The notes: generated by a model from the sequence alone, not told the origin. A DNA stretch of 64,000 nt from Arabidopsis thaliana (GCF_000001735.4 NC_003074.8:9920101-9984100); one strand, 5' to 3'. Shown: positions 10,360-23,311, numbered from the stretch's first letter. Numbers and translations are program-made.

Positions 10360-11614
10360 CTAATTTGGTAATGACTTCTTCTCTTGGCTTCCATTTCCCA
10401 GCTCCCTTGTGATGAACGGTGATGAATTAGGGTTAGGGTTAGGTTTTGGTGGAGGAGCTGAACAAACTGGGATCACTGATCTGATGTGAACTGCTGGAGC
10501 TAGTTTCTGATGGTTTAACACAAAACTTGGAAAGGGTAAGAGCTTACTATAACAGTTTCTCTCCACTGATGATGATAATGGTGATGGTGATGATGTTTTG
10601 ATTCTCATCTCTGGCTTAGGATCATCTAGGCTCTGTTTCTTCTCTGCATATTCTTGACATTTCTCTAGCAATGATTTGACTTTGGATTGTTCTTGTGTGA
10701 GATTTGTTCTTGAAGGCCAGAATCTCTGTGGTGGTGGTGATGATGATGAAGCTTCATTGGTATATAGATTGATGGATCTGAGTTTCTCACACAACAAGTC
10801 TCCTGTGGTTGTTGTTGTTGTTGTTGTGTTTTGGCGAATTGTTCTGATGACTGTTCTTCTTCTTGACTGGTTTGGTTCTCTTCTTTTCACTTCTTTGGGT
10901 CTAAATCTTGAGAGGACTCTTGCAACTATCTCTTGTTCCTTCTCTTCACCTCTCAATGGGTCCAATCTTGGCACTGTGTATGTAGCAAAGGGTGAATGAG
11001 AGAGATAACAAACCAATAAGATTTGAGTAAAAAGTTTGGAGTTTGGAGGTACTTTTTCTCAAGGAGAACCAAGCTGCAATGGCTGCATTCTTCTCAGCTT
11101 GTTTCTTAGTCTTTGCTGATTCTCCATTAAAACTCATTCCAGCAAGCTCCACAGTACAAGAGAATGTTGGGATGTGACCAGGTCCTGATCTCACACTTGT
11201 GTAAACCGGTAGATCAAGACCAGCTCTGTGTGCTGTCTCTTGAAGCAGATTCTTGTAGATCCCAGTCTCATCCTCAGAGAAACAACCAAACATTATTAGA
11301 CTTCGCAAAAAAAAATGATTCAAACATGAGAAAGAACTTTGCATGCTTTAGAGGAGATTAAGACTTACTAGAACTCTAGCAGTTAGAGACTTTGAAGGAC
11401 CTTTGGAAGAGAGAGCACTAAGAGCAACTTCAGCAGCTGAATGCTCAGCTTGTCTGAGAGTAGAACAGTAAGTTGGGCTTTCAAATATCTCACCATTGAA
11501 GTTTACACTAGCTTTGAATCTTGGAGCATGATCTGGTCCTTCTCTTGTGCATGTATATGATGGGAGACTGAAACAACTCCTCTGTGCAAGCTCTTGCAAC
11601 TGATTCTTATACAT
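10360..11614 (-). CDS. DRB3: Double-stranded RNA-binding protein DRB3
   Basis: Exons 11614-11369, 11272-11053 and 10973-10360 give 359 residues, the recalled DRB3 length. The first dsRBD (about residues 1-70) begins MYKNQLQELAQR. The second (about 87-155) begins ETGIYKNLLQE and ends with KKQAEKNAAIAAW, the helix that contacts the RNA minor groove. The C-terminal third is Ser/Pro/Thr-rich, with a poly-Thr run near residues 205-213 and a PPPKPNPNPN stretch. Known of the family: DRB2/3/5 are cytoplasmic partners in small-RNA pathways, and DRB3 works with DCL3 and AGO4 in methylation-based defence against geminiviruses. The start is the ATG at 11614, where the first dsRBD begins as in DRB2; the open frame upstream encodes only hydrophobic leader noise. 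Confidence 0.95.
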
Positions 11615-12900
11615 CTTTTGGTATGTGACAAAAAGCAGAGAGATTGAGGAAAAGAGTAAAGGCAGCAGAATTTGAAACTCCAACTTTATCCTAAAACTGA
11701 AAAGCTGTTGAGGGTTTAAAGAGAAGACAAAGGAAACCCACCTGCTTAAATTGGTATTTAAGATTTGGTGTCTCTTAATATATAAACAGAGGAGCTTGTC
11801 TCCATCATGTGATATGGACCTTAAGACTCTACAGTGTTCAAGAAAGAGAGAGAAGTAGCAAAACTACAAGAAACTCACTTGGTTAAATTGCCGTTGAAGG
11901 TTTTTGGTGTAATGAGTAAAAAAAAAAGCTTAGGGCTCTCTGATGTTGAAAGTGAATTTAGAAGACAGAAAGATAAAGATGAAAAGAATAGTTTCAGAGG
12001 GTTTAGAGCTCTCTCACATGGTGGTTCTATCACAAGTAAGGTTCCTAATAAAGAGGAGCAGAGGCTACTAAATGATAATAGTGACATTTCAATTGAACTA
12101 TGGTCCATGTTATATAAATATATTAGTTTTATATATAACACTGATGAAAATCTTATCGACTCTCTTTAAGATCCTGTCTTTATGATCTGATGTTTGTGTG
12201 ACAAGCTTAGATTTTCAGAAAATTTAACTTAAACTCTATAATTCAAGGCTTTAATTATTGATTTGGACATTTTTCTTGACTATATCTTTGACTCAGCAGA
12301 GACCTTAACACACTCATCTTCTGTAACCTTGTCCTATCAAACAAAAACAAATTTAAATTAATTTAGAGGCAAAATAAATTAAACATTAGGGCTCTTCTGC
12401 ATTAAGTGCAGAGCCATGCTTCAATGAACAACTATATAAATGTTCTGTCTTTTGGTCCACATGTCTTGATAATTCTGTTTCAGCTTCTTGATAAAATAAC
12501 ACAGAAACTTTTTTGTTTATATATCAACTTTTTTCTCCTCTACCTTAAAAAAAACAGAAATCTCTGGTTAAATGTATTAACACAACTAAAAGAAAAGAAG
12601 AAGAAAACAAATCCAGAAGAAAGCTCACTCATACAAACAACACACCAATTCAACCTTTGCTTTACCACAACAAAGCCCAACACAAACACTTTCCACATTA
12701 AGAACATTAGCAAGTTCTGCTTTCCCTCCATAAACCACAAACCACAAGACTGATTATAAGCTGAATAATCCCAGAAAAAAAATACACATTTGAAAAAGAA
12801 AAGAAAAAGAAACTCCCCTCAGATTTTCTCTAAACCTGTATTCACCATACCGAACTTCGGCTATGTTCTTTCTTCCTTCGGTGCTAAACCATGTAATCAA
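11615..12900. other. Spacer between DRB3 and PAT07, with one doubtful ORF
   Basis: Contains the DRB3 leader and the PAT07 3' flank. A + strand ORF from an ATG near 11911 to 12169 (about 86 codons, Lys/Glu/Ser-rich, beginning MSKKKSLGLSDVE) has no family match I know, overlaps the likely DRB3 promoter and lacks visible introns. I give it about 15-20 % chance of being a real short gene. Confidence 0.45.
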
Positions 12901-15118
12901 TTATGTAGGCCGGTTCTCCGTCACTAAACCGCTTCCGCTGCTGCTACCTCCGCCGTTCTGGTTTTGTTCTCCTACTCTGGCTGCTAAGGCCATAACTTCT
13001 GGTGACATGTCCCAGCTTCCGCTTTTCCTTCCCCAGCTTGAGCGTCTCGGGTGCATACTTGGCCTATCACTCTGTTCATCAACTGTTGCCCTAATGTCTG
13101 GAGATAGCTCGCCTAACTCACCGTCCTTAACATGTAACCGCTCATTGTTACCATGTTTACCGTCACCATGATCTGACATTGCTGGACCCATGTCTGCCCA
13201 AACAGCCTTCCTTCCCATTTCAATCTCATCATTGGCTTTACCCATGTTTGGACTCATAAAACCACCTGCTACAGATCTAGGAGGTAATGGAGGTTCACGC
13301 TGGACCATAGCTCTAAAGTCGTTCTTTGAAGGAGGGATTGTGGAAAAAAATGTTTCTTTGAAGTTATTAACCACTCCCTTGTTATGTGGGTTGCTTCGCC
13401 GATCATATCTGTATCGGAAATTCTCGTATGTAGTCTGCAAGAACAAAGATAAATCAATGGTTACAGAGATACCGTGATTCCTTAAGAGAGGGTGGGGATT
13501 GGATGGTCGCAACATACCTGGTTCGTGCTGATGAGATATAAATGGAAAACTGTTAAGCCACCAACAAACCACATTGATATGAATGTGTATATTATTAGAA
13601 CAATGGAGGCAGGAGTTTTAAGCATTGCCTTCCAAGTGGTTGTGTGCTCTGATTCCATAATCTTTCTTATATAGACCCAGCAGAAGGCAAACACATATAT
13701 ACATAGAAGGGTCGTGGAGAAGACGAACATGAAGAAGAATCGGTAGTTCCTCTGCAACAACCATCAGAATATGAGATGATATTTAGGAAACTATGGTTTA
13801 TGTGGATAGCTTAAAGACGGGATCAGTTGGATTTTGACTTACCATCCCAATACATTGGCCGACCCAAGGGCAGTGATGGTCAAACCTTTCTACGCAGTTG
13901 TTGCAAATTGAGCAATGCGAGCAGCGAGGCGGCCTATAGAGCATGCAAGTGTCACAGTACTTGACCTTAAATGTGATTCCATTAAGCTGTACTTCCTTAA
14001 TGCGAGGCAATCGCAGCTGCGGAGTCTGGCCAGCCCCTGCATCCATGTTTCCATCAAGGGTTTCAGGCTCTGGAGGATGAGCATTTCTTGGGATAATACC
14101 TGGATCTCTTCCGGATGTAAGCAGCAGAAGAATTAAATCCTGAAGAAAGAAACGGAATCATAAGGGAATACAAAATAAAAGCATCAGCTACAGAATATTA
14201 TAGAGACCATCTGCTATGCAATGCGAGAAAAAACTATACATACATAAATGGTGAACACGACGGCGACAGCTACTATTGAGACTCCCCAGCTATCGGAGAA
14301 GTCATCAATTAGCTTCCTTGCGACAAAGATGCAGAAAATTGTAACAGGGACAGCAATGAGACAAATGGTCAGCGCCAGTGATCTAACATCTGGCCCAAAT
14401 ACAAACCTTCCCTGAAGAAAGAATATCTGCAAAATAAAACGCGAAAATAAACAGCCCGGTAGAGAAACTTTCGAGAACAAAGTATTCCCCAAAAACAAGA
14501 ATCATCCAGGAAAACAATACACCAGCGATGAATTCAGTACATCACACAACACATGTCTTAATCAGTACTCAGAGTAAGTAATCATTGAAGAAGTATTCAG
14601 ATTCTCTAGCTGATGTCTTAAGGCAACACAGAGAGAAGGTTATTGAAAACCTCCTTATACACAAGTATCTACTATATATATATGTGTAATCTCAAATTAC
14701 AAAACCTTTCTGTCCAAAGTAACTCAATCTATCATTGAGCTATATTTAGATAAAGTTAAAATGCCTTGTCCAGCTTAAAACGATCCAAAGGGTATTCACC
14801 ACAAAAGCAACCTATGAAAACGACACCAAAACCTAGGATTCACAAAAACGCAATAGCTAGATTCTCCTAAAGACTTAATAAAGTTCCAATTTTGAACTAG
14901 GTTGAAATTGAAAACATAGCAGCTAATCTAAAGTCCCATTTAATAGACTTAGCAAAAACTAAAAAAATGGGAAGGAAGAGTAATGAAGCATCTATAGCTC
15001 AAAGAAGAACAAAAAAGAGAAAAAAAAAACTCACATTGCTGCCTTTCCAAGTTTGGTAAACCCTTAAATCACCATTGGATCCAGAATCAGATCGCTGAGG
15101 CGGAGGCACTACATACAT
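12901..15118 (-). CDS. PAT07: DHHC-type protein S-acyltransferase (probable PAT07)
   Basis: Five in-frame exons: 15118-15035, 14426-14244, 14139-13843, 13751-13518 and 13434-12901, giving 443 residues, the length I recall for At3g26935. The enzyme transfers palmitate to cysteines of membrane-associated proteins. The cysteine-rich domain ([41 protein letters not shown]) carries the catalytic DHHC at residues 176-179. Two membrane helices precede it (encoded by exons 2 and 3) and two follow (exon 4). The C-terminal tail, about 170 residues, is cytosolic, Gly/Ser/Pro-rich and contains the [12 protein letters not shown] stretch typical of the plant PAT05-09 group. Intron 1 is 608 bases. Confidence 0.95.
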
Positions 15119-16606
15119 CTCTCAACCTCAATTTCTTCTTCTTCTACTTCAATCTCTCTCTCTCTCACGACGGCGTCACCAAGAGCTGAGCTTTAAAAAC
15201 CCGTTTCGAAGATGAAGAAAGAGAAGGGTAAGTAGTCTCCGGCAAAAGGATAATTCAGATTTCCGGCGAAGTAAGCCGACAAGGGCACGAGTAAGCCAGC
15301 GAAAAAGAAGGGTTTTTTTTTTTTTGTGTGTTAGCCTCTCTTCTCTTCTTCCCCCAATTTCAATGGTGGGTTCTCTTCCCCCACTTTTTTTTTTTTTGTC
15401 TTCTCAAACAAAAACATTTTAATATAACCAAAAAGAAAGAAACTGTGTGTGACCGTCGTTTTTTTAGTTTATCTTTCTTATTTTGACAGAAGCTGACGTG
15501 TCTTTATTTCATTGGTTTGTCACTTAGTAACCGCGGTCAAAAATTTTGTTTCTTAATAGTGATTATCTTTTGAAATCTCGAGGAGAAAAAGGTCGAAAGA
15601 AAAATATGATGACAGGCAACATATGGGTTATGATGATGGACTCAACCTTCTCTAAAACAAAAATATTCTTTTGAGCCTTGAAAATCTGAATTCACACAAG
15701 TGGGCCTAACTATATAAATATGTTCATTCAACTTTTAAATACATTTTTCATAACACAAAAAAGTTTACGTGTACAACAATTCCGATGTAAAAATCACAAA
15801 GTGGTTGTAGAACGCTTCTGGTTCCAATAAGGATGGTAGATATGTTATAATGCTATCTGACTAAAGTTTCAAGTTTGCAGAATGTTAAGCGTTATATGAA
15901 TATGATCCATATGAATCCAGTGGCAGCGTTATATGGATGTTGGGGAGTCATGATACCGGTGTTGGAGGCTGTGAAGAAGGAATATCTATATGGAAAACAA
16001 GTCGCTATATAAACAATCATGTTTTCTACAACTAAAAAAAATTTGTATGATTTGCGATGTAACAGATGGATCGCAACTAATAATTTTTGAAGAACTTATT
16101 GTAGTTTCATCAAAAAGGCGATAGTAAAAAAAAGAAGATCAAAGATGAAAACGAATAAAAAAAGTAACAGAATTATTTCTCTGGTAGCATATAAGTCCTA
16201 CCTATCGAAAGAAGCAACGTGCGATTTTACTTTTTCGATTATTTTGTTTTACCTAAATATTGGTTGTATGTGTATGTTTATTGATAACCATGTAATTTTT
16301 GATTCAATATAATAAAATTAAATATTAAAAAAAATGAAATGAAAAAGTTTACGTCCAAAATATTAATTTTTTTGTTATGAAACAAAATCTTAATCGAATT
16401 AAATAAACCGAAGTTATTGAAGCAGATGAAATTTGTAAGAAATCAATTTGATGTTAGTACATATATAAAAACAAACATAAATCTAGTATTAACTAAATTG
16501 CCATGTTTAAATGTTTTAACAAAATTTGGTTTCTAACAATAGTCTCACCAAACAAACTTAACCAAATATAACTTGAAAAACAAGTTAATAAAAATTTACT
16601 TCACTT
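15119..16606. other. Spacer between PAT07 promoter and CDG1 3' end
   Basis: The first 250 bases are the PAT07 leader, with TTC and CT-rich tracts (15133-15170) and poly-T runs at 15315-15324 and 15387-15399. The rest is AT-rich, and I see no gene. Confidence 0.5.
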
Positions 16607-18836
16607 TCATGGAGTCGGAGTTGGTGGCGTAGCCCCTCTCCTATTCATACCGGCCCAAGTACGAGCATCATCCACGATTACCCTCCTTCTCTCAATAGCT
16701 TCTTCACTAGTTACGTATTCTTCTTCTTCTTCTAACATCCTCATCATTGTCTCATCCGGTGACCTCGATGTCCCCGCCCCATCCTTATTTCCTCCTAGTA
16801 GTCTACGCCTAGTTCTCCTTTCCTTCCTAATTGTGTGATCAATGATATACTTAAGACACTCCACGACTTGGCTGATCGATGGTCTAGCGTTTGCTTCTTC
16901 TGCTAGGCACAGAAAGGCCACTTCAATACCTCTATAAAGAAGTATATTCGAAAAACCGCCTTTTCTTGCTAACCTTGGATCTACAATCTGCCTTATTCTG
17001 CCATTCAAGAACAACGGTCGTGCCTGTTAAGAAAAAAAAAAAGAAACACATGAACATGTCGTCATCAAAATCGGAACATTCATTAGTCTAATACGTATCC
17101 ACACATCATTAAGGGCCATAACACGAAACTCTTTTTCATCAGCATAACCAAAATCAAAACCTATATATGGTTAAAGGTCAATAGTAAAACCACTACCATT
17201 TTTACGAAAAATCAAAATTGATAGCATATGGTTTAATGGTTAATTGATTAATCTAAACCCTAAACCCTAAATCGTAAACGGTATAATTATGCAAAATCGA
17301 CCAAAAGGTCACCATCAAAACAATTTTTCTCTTAAGCAAAATTGGAATTTAGATAGATATAATCTGGTTATATAGTCTAAAAGAAGCAAAGCCTATAAAT
17401 GGTCATAAGGAAAAAACTAATCCATCCTTAAGCAAAATAAGGTTGAGAGGATTACCCAATGCACAAGATAGCGACTTTGATTACCAACGCATTCGGATGA
17501 GGGCATAAGAGCTTTGCGTCCACTGATAAGCTCCAGCAGCACAACTCCAAAGCTATAAATATCAGATTTCAGCGTCAACTTCCCGGTGTTCGCGTACTCT
17601 GGTGCACAATACCCATGAGTTCCCATAACTCTAGTAGAGACATGAGACATATCATCACTTGGACCAAACTTTGCAAGTCCAAAATCTGAGAGCTTAGGTT
17701 TATAGTCATGATCCAACAATATGTTTGAAGTTTTCAAATCTCTGTATATCACAGGAGGTTGTGCTTCGTTGTGAAGAAACGCTAACCCTTTAGCCGCTCC
17801 TAGAGCTATCTTCATCCTTGTCTTCCAATCTAAAGCCTCTTGACCCTCGCTAAGATCTGACAAAACAACACAAGAATTTAAAAAACTTTAATGAATCTCG
17901 TTCTTGAAAATTTCTTGGTTTGAGTGTAGTTTTTTTTTTACCGTAGAGATGATCTTCTACAGATCCAAGAGGCATGTATTCATAGACAACGAGTCTTTGA
18001 TCGCCTTCAGCACAATAACCGAACAAATGCACTAGGTTTCGGTGGTGCAAGAGCGAGAGCATTAGGACTTCCACAAGAAACTCTTTGTCTCCTTGAATAC
18101 CAGACTGATCAAGCATTTTAACAGCTATGTTCTTGAATTAAGACCAACAACAAAGCACAATGACAAACAGTTAGAGATTTCACAACGACAAGATTATTGA
18201 TTTGATTAGTCCAAATGTTAATAATAGATTACCTGTCCAGTGCTTAGCCTTCCTTTATACACAGTTCCAAATCCACCTCTTCCGATCAAAGATTCATTCC
18301 TGAAGCTGTTAGTCGCGATGGCGAGTTCTCTGTATGAGAAAATCTGACATCTGTATCTAGAAGAATCTTGCACTACGGTTTGTGAACTTGACGAATCTAC
18401 TTCTTTTGCTGTTCCAGCTGGTTGGGCTACAGAGGAACAAAACAACACAATGAGAGACTATATCACATATGTTATTGGATCACAAGTAGATTAAAAAGAC
18501 ATTTATCAGCCAAATACACAAATCTTTGAACTATAAAACACAAACCCTAAGCCGGGATTTGTACGATCCGTATAAACTAATCACAAGACAAATACTATAT
18601 GTATCATTAATAAATAAGCTATTTAAAAGAAAAGGGAGATTTTATCATGATTTACTACTAATGACTGGTATTAAAGATGACTAATCTCAAGATTAATCTA
18701 TAAATAATAATAAAAAGATCAAAGGGAAGTGAGAGGAACCAGAAGAGGAGGATGTCTGGTTACGTATGGATCTCTTATGAGATTTGTCTTTGAGCTTCGT
18801 TTTCCGACTGGGACGAAAACACAAGCAACTAACCAT
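16607..18836 (-). CDS. CDG1: Receptor-like cytoplasmic kinase CDG1
   Basis: Exons 18836-18740, 18426-18233, 18131-17942, 17856-17456 and 17023-16607 make 432 residues, the recalled CDG1 length. The N-terminus MVSCLCF has cysteines suited to palmitoylation and plasma-membrane attachment. Kinase features: glycine loop GRGGFGTVY (81-89), Lys102 in IAVK, catalytic YRDLK (198-202), DFG (218-220), activation segment with Ser234-Thr235, and [10 protein letters not shown]. Known of the family: RLCK subfamily VII; BRI1 phosphorylates CDG1 (Ser234 is the reported site), and CDG1 activates the phosphatase BSU1 in brassinosteroid signalling. The tail is rich in Arg and Glu and ends GATPPTPTP. Confidence 0.95.
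17254..17279. repeat. Interstitial telomere-like CCCTAAA units in a CDG1 intron
   Basis: Tandem CTAAACCCTAAACCCTAAA lies inside the last CDG1 intron (17024-17455). Two exact units plus a degenerate one (TAAATCGTAAAC). Telo-box motifs normally lie in promoters, so this may be chance or a small patch left by break repair. Confidence 0.6.
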
Positions 18837-20820
18837 GTTTTCTTTTAATCAATCTCAAGGAAAATAATCTTTTTGTTGTTGGTGTCACTCAATAAACAAA
18901 GATATACACACACATACACTCTCTATATGGTTTATCAATAGGGCTCAAGAGATGATCACACACGAGGACAAAGAACTAACGGTTTTGTTATCAAAAAGAT
19001 GAAAACTTTGAAGGAATCAGACGAACCCCAAGAAACACACGATCAACAGAGATTCGAGTTTTGGGAATAATTTTCCATCAAAAATTGATTACAAAAAAAC
19101 ACGAGAAATTTGTGAGGTGATAAGGAAGGAGATTTAGATTAAAATCGAGAGTTTTCGTAAAATTTTGGGGGATTTAGATAAGATTTGGTTGAAGGGGTTT
19201 TGATAGGAAGGAAAGACACGTAATCAACAAAAGAGAGCATGGGGGTGCAATATATATGGTACGTTACTCACCAATTGCTTCTATGAGATAAAATCATTTA
19301 TTGTTTTATTATGCCATTGAGGGTAATAATCTACAATGTTAATTGTTTTATAGTAAGTTTCTCCTTTATATCCCTGGAATTTATAATTGTGATAAATGTT
19401 GGATTCTGAATTTAAACTAATTTTTAAGACAAAAATTAGAAAATAATCCTCACGTTAAGTATTTCTAAATTCTAATAGTGATATATTAGATGATAACTAT
19501 GTTTGTTATGCATTCAAAAAAGGCCCAAAACTATAGACGTAACGACAAAAAAATTATCAACGTTTTTGAAATTCATTGAAGAATTTTTTTTGTTGGTTGG
19601 TTTTGGTGCAAAATAATTTTTAAGTGTATTGCAAAAACCGCAGAGAATAACAAAATTTTGATAAACAAATTCATGTAACGTGAGCTACAAGTATTAAAGA
19701 TTCCCAGTCTAAAACTCAATAATTTTTAACAGACGATGAAAACGGCAAGATGCTTTTCCCTATGTTTAACCTCAAAATTAAAAGGAACGCTGATAATGGT
19801 AAAATTTAGGCCAATATATCCATGCAATGTAAGTTAAAAGATTTTATCAAAGATTCTCTGTCTGAGACATAAGACAGTTCCGAACCAAATTTGGAAACAC
19901 ATTCAACTTCTATTTCACATTATTCAATATACGATAATGATAATTATCGGAACTTTTTTTTTATGGTTTCTATGGATTTTATGACTCCATTCTTATCATT
20001 TTGTGCATAAAAGTCTAGTAATTAACAAAACTAAAGAAAGAGGAGAGGGAAACAGTATTAACAAGTATTAATTATACGAACGTATACACATTTGATTCTT
20101 GGTTGTGTTCTTCTCTAGCTCCACTATGAGGTTCAAATTCAAAAGTTGTTTTTGATTTAGCCAAGACTTTAAAGAAGCCTTGGCCGAGATTTTATGACGA
20201 CAGATAACGGTCAATAATGATGGTTAACGTTGTTGATCGGTTTTTACGATCGGTTAAGGTTCTGACATTAGTACAATATGTAATGTAAATCATGTGATGT
20301 GAGTCATGGAGCCATACCACTCTTAAAATTTGGAGATTGTATGGTAGTACGTAGAATAAAAAGTATGGTAGACAGTACATGATTATGAATGAATCATGAC
20401 GTTCTCAAATCTTTTTGTAATCAGATTTTATTTCCATCACAATTATTTATTTTTAGTCATTACAAAAGTTTACACCAAAATAGCAATTGTTACCTTTAAA
20501 ATGCATATTTTACAAGAACTACTTACATAATTAGTTTTGTCCATCTTAAACTAGCTCTCACCTATACCTGAACCTACTTGCAATGTTAGTAGCAAATTTC
20601 TAACGACGAGAATAATAATAATGAAATTAACAATCTGCAAGTGGTAGTAAATTGAAGTTTCACTAACCGAGAATCAATTTTTGTATTAGGAAAAGTTTGA
20701 TTCCACGAGATGATGTTCCATCTTTAATGTCTGACACCAGCTTTATTCCTCTCTTAATCTTACTTTGTTTCTAATAAACACCAGAAGTCTTCTCTTACTT
20801 ATAGCTGGATATATTTGACT
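18837..20820. other. Long AT-rich spacer upstream of CDG1
   Basis: The first 400 bases are the CDG1 leader and promoter. No gene supported in the rest; the - strand ORF at 20192-20380 has no recognisable features. A GATCGG..CGATCGG dyad sits near 20235-20253. Confidence 0.5.
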
Positions 20821-21080
20821 TCGGTTTAATTAGTTAGTTCGGTTTGGGTTTAGTTATTTAGACCTGGTAAGAAAGCCGGTTCAATTTAAGAAGGGAGTAG
20901 TAAAACCATATATTGAACCAAGAGGCCAGCTAGTTACTCGTAGGCCTGGGCGTTCGGTTTGCTTAATTCGGTTTGGGTCCGGTTATTTAGAACAAAAAGT
21001 TTGATATGGCCGGTTCAATTAAAGAAGGGGAAGTAGATTTGAAGAATAAAACCAGTGAGTCCATTTATAACCAAGAGTCC
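20821..21080. repeat. Two-copy tandem repeat at the 3' side of the membrane-protein gene
   Basis: Unit 1 (about 20821-20935) and unit 2 (about 20950-21078) share TTCGGTTTGGGT, GGTTATTTAGA, GCCGGTTCAATT, AAGAAGGG.AGTAG and ACCAAGAG in the same order with small indels. Unit 2 is headed by GGCCTGGGCGTTCGG, a string often met in dispersed crucifer repeats. The second unit reaches almost to the stop codon at 21102. Confidence 0.65.
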
Positions 21081-21101
21081 AGAATCTTTTTCAAGAAGTC
21101 A

Positions 21102-23311
21102 TTATATGATTGTTACAGTGCTTACGTACTCTTTCTTGGCGCTACAATAGGCGTGGAACCGGTCTTCGTTAACCGTACCAAACCCGGAAAGCTCAATGCC
21201 GAAAGCTGCAAGCCTACGAGTGTCCCGTGGGATGGGCGATTGCCATATACCGTCCCACCAACCAGGAGGTGCAAGCGGCGTGAAGGCGCATTGGTTTGGC
21301 TGTTTTGGACAGCTTAACGGTCCAGCGTATCGGTTCCAGACATGTCCCCAACCTACCTGGTTCTTCAGACCATCTGCTAACAAATTGCTCTGGAAACTAC
21401 TCAGGAACGCAAAGCTTGAGTTGCTCGAACCATCCTCTGTGAATTAACCAGTCAAGGAGTACTGTTAATGAGACAGATCAGAAGGAAAGAAAAATAAGTG
21501 TTGAGGAAACTAAAAAACGATCTTAACTGAGACTGTTTGCCGCGGCTAATGCAGCAACCAACTGAGCATAAGTAGTCCCAACTCGCCTGTTAGCACCGGA
21601 GATCACCGCATGTTTAGCACGGCACGCGAGGAAGAAATCTACAAATGCAACCCACCTCGGTGCAGGACCCCAATCCTTTATTCTGAAATCTAACATTGGT
21701 AAACCGCGGCCACGTTGAGCGATATCACCTCGGAAAAGCTTATAGTCAAAATGTAGAACCTGAAAACCATTGCAACTTACTTAGTCCGCCAATGGAATTG
21801 AATAAATCATTGGGAAGATTAGAGAAAGTGCAAGTTTAATAGATCATTGATACCTCTGCAATGGTGCTGATATTTGTTTTGATAATTTTCACTACAGATG
21901 GAGTGTCAGACACTATAACCACTCTCGGGTTCGGTATGCCAAGTCTGTTAATTGCTTTCCCTAGACAGTTTATCGCTGCACGCATAGGTCTAACAGATCT
22001 GGAGAAAAACATGAAAGGAAGACTTAGTCAACAAGCTCAACAACTAAAAAAACAAACCTAGATGCACGTTTTAACATACTTGCTCATCAACATTCGCATG
22101 TGCACTGAAATATCAGGATCCCCAGTCTCGTGTAGAACCCAGTCCACTGCTTCTTTAACATCTTTTGTGGGAGATATGAGACTCATCATCAACTCTCCAA
22201 ACACATTACCTCGTGGTGCCGAGTTTCCTTGCTCTCCAAATAGCTCAAATGCAGCAGCTCTCATCTCAGGATGCACATTCTTGAGGAAAAACTGAGCTGC
22301 CACAGCGTCTGTCGTGCCTTGAAACCTGAAAACCAAATGCTCGACTCAGTAATGATTATAACTTTCACAAAATGAATTCAAAGTTGTATCTTCTGTACTT
22401 TCTTTTCTTCAACTGACCATATAATAGCTTCTTCCCACTTCTTCCAATTACTGCATAGAACATTACTCTTAGCCGGTTTCTCGAAATCATCCAATCTCAT
22501 AACAAGCCGCCTTTTGTATTTCTTCACGCAGCCATTTTGTCGCCACAGATGCTTGACTTCACTCATTGTAAACGTAGCATTTGAGTAAGCAATGTAATCA
22601 CCAAAAGGATACTTCCCCCTGAGGATACCCAGAGAAAGAAAGAAATATAAACAAGACAAATAACACAAACTACAACAAGCATAGTAACAGTTCAGTTAAT
22701 ATAGAGAAAAAGGATTGAGAAAGAACCAATATATGCCTGGTCTGGCCAATGATCAAGGATCTGTTTAACATTATGCTCAATGCTGCTGATGTTAAGATCT
22801 TATACATTTCGTTTCCAAATCCAGCTTCTGCTGTTTTCCCTAGAACATAACCATGTCTACAAAATTGCTCCGGAGGCAGCTCACGGATCGCTGAAGCTCC
22901 TATAAACCACAATAACCACATCGACATTGATTCATCGTAAACACCTCCGCTTATATAAGAGTCGATTCAAAAACAAAATATCTCACCATTGATTTGAAAA
23001 TGGCGATGGATAACATCTCGAACTCTGAGACTTTGATCTACGAAACCACCATCGAATTCGCTTCCCATTTCTTCTACCGTCGCGCAGAGTTTAGCTCCAT
23101 CGACCATAGCCTCTCCAATCGAAGAAGAGTTGCTCCATCTCGAAGCCTCCTCGGATTCGGACTCGTCATCGTCGTCGTCGATGAAAGACGAATTAGGATC
23201 TACGGAACGGAGCGTGAGCAACAACAAACCAAAACCGATGAAGAAAACCACAGATGATAAGAGAATCGTCTTCCCGAACAACCGCTTCCGTCTTGTTCCA
23301 CCGCGTTTCAT
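21102..23311 (-). CDS. Type II membrane protein with glycosyltransferase-like C-terminus (probably At3g26950)
   Basis: Seven exons: 23311-22987, 22899-22737, 22618-22418, 22325-22080, 21998-21854, 21759-21528 and 21436-21102, together 548 residues. A basic start (MKRGGTRRKRLFGK) and one hydrophobic helix at about residues 15-34 indicate a Golgi/ER signal anchor with a lumenal body. Lumenal signatures include GYVLGKTAEAGFGNEMYK, WRQNGCVKKY, and a late WVAFVDFFLACRAKHAVISG..RVGTTYAQLVAALAAAN block. The GFGNE motif and the late block recall the donor-binding ends of fucosyltransferase-like enzymes; this is inference from pattern. The exon 2/3 junction works in frame with a GC donor (AG|GCATAT, 22736-22735). 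A GT alternative (22727/22611) gives 549 residues with a changed junction. Confidence 0.85.

Noticed and set aside
10676-10999. 107-codon + strand ORF over DRB3
   Set aside because: Antisense shadow of the DRB3 third exon; its Val run mirrors the poly-Thr/Gln-type codons of DRB3.
10360-16606. DRB3 and PAT07 considered as part of a defence gene cluster
   Set aside because: Neighbouring genes have unrelated roles, and order alone in a plant genome does not support co-function.
17456-17856. CDG1 has YRD in place of HRD, considered as a pseudokinase sign
   Set aside because: YRD is the normal form in RLCK-VII kinases; Lys102, Asp200 and DFG are all present.
21006-21447. + strand ORFs of 103 and 83 codons
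   Set aside because: Opposite the last exon of the membrane-protein gene, whose splice phases are consistent; these are shadows.
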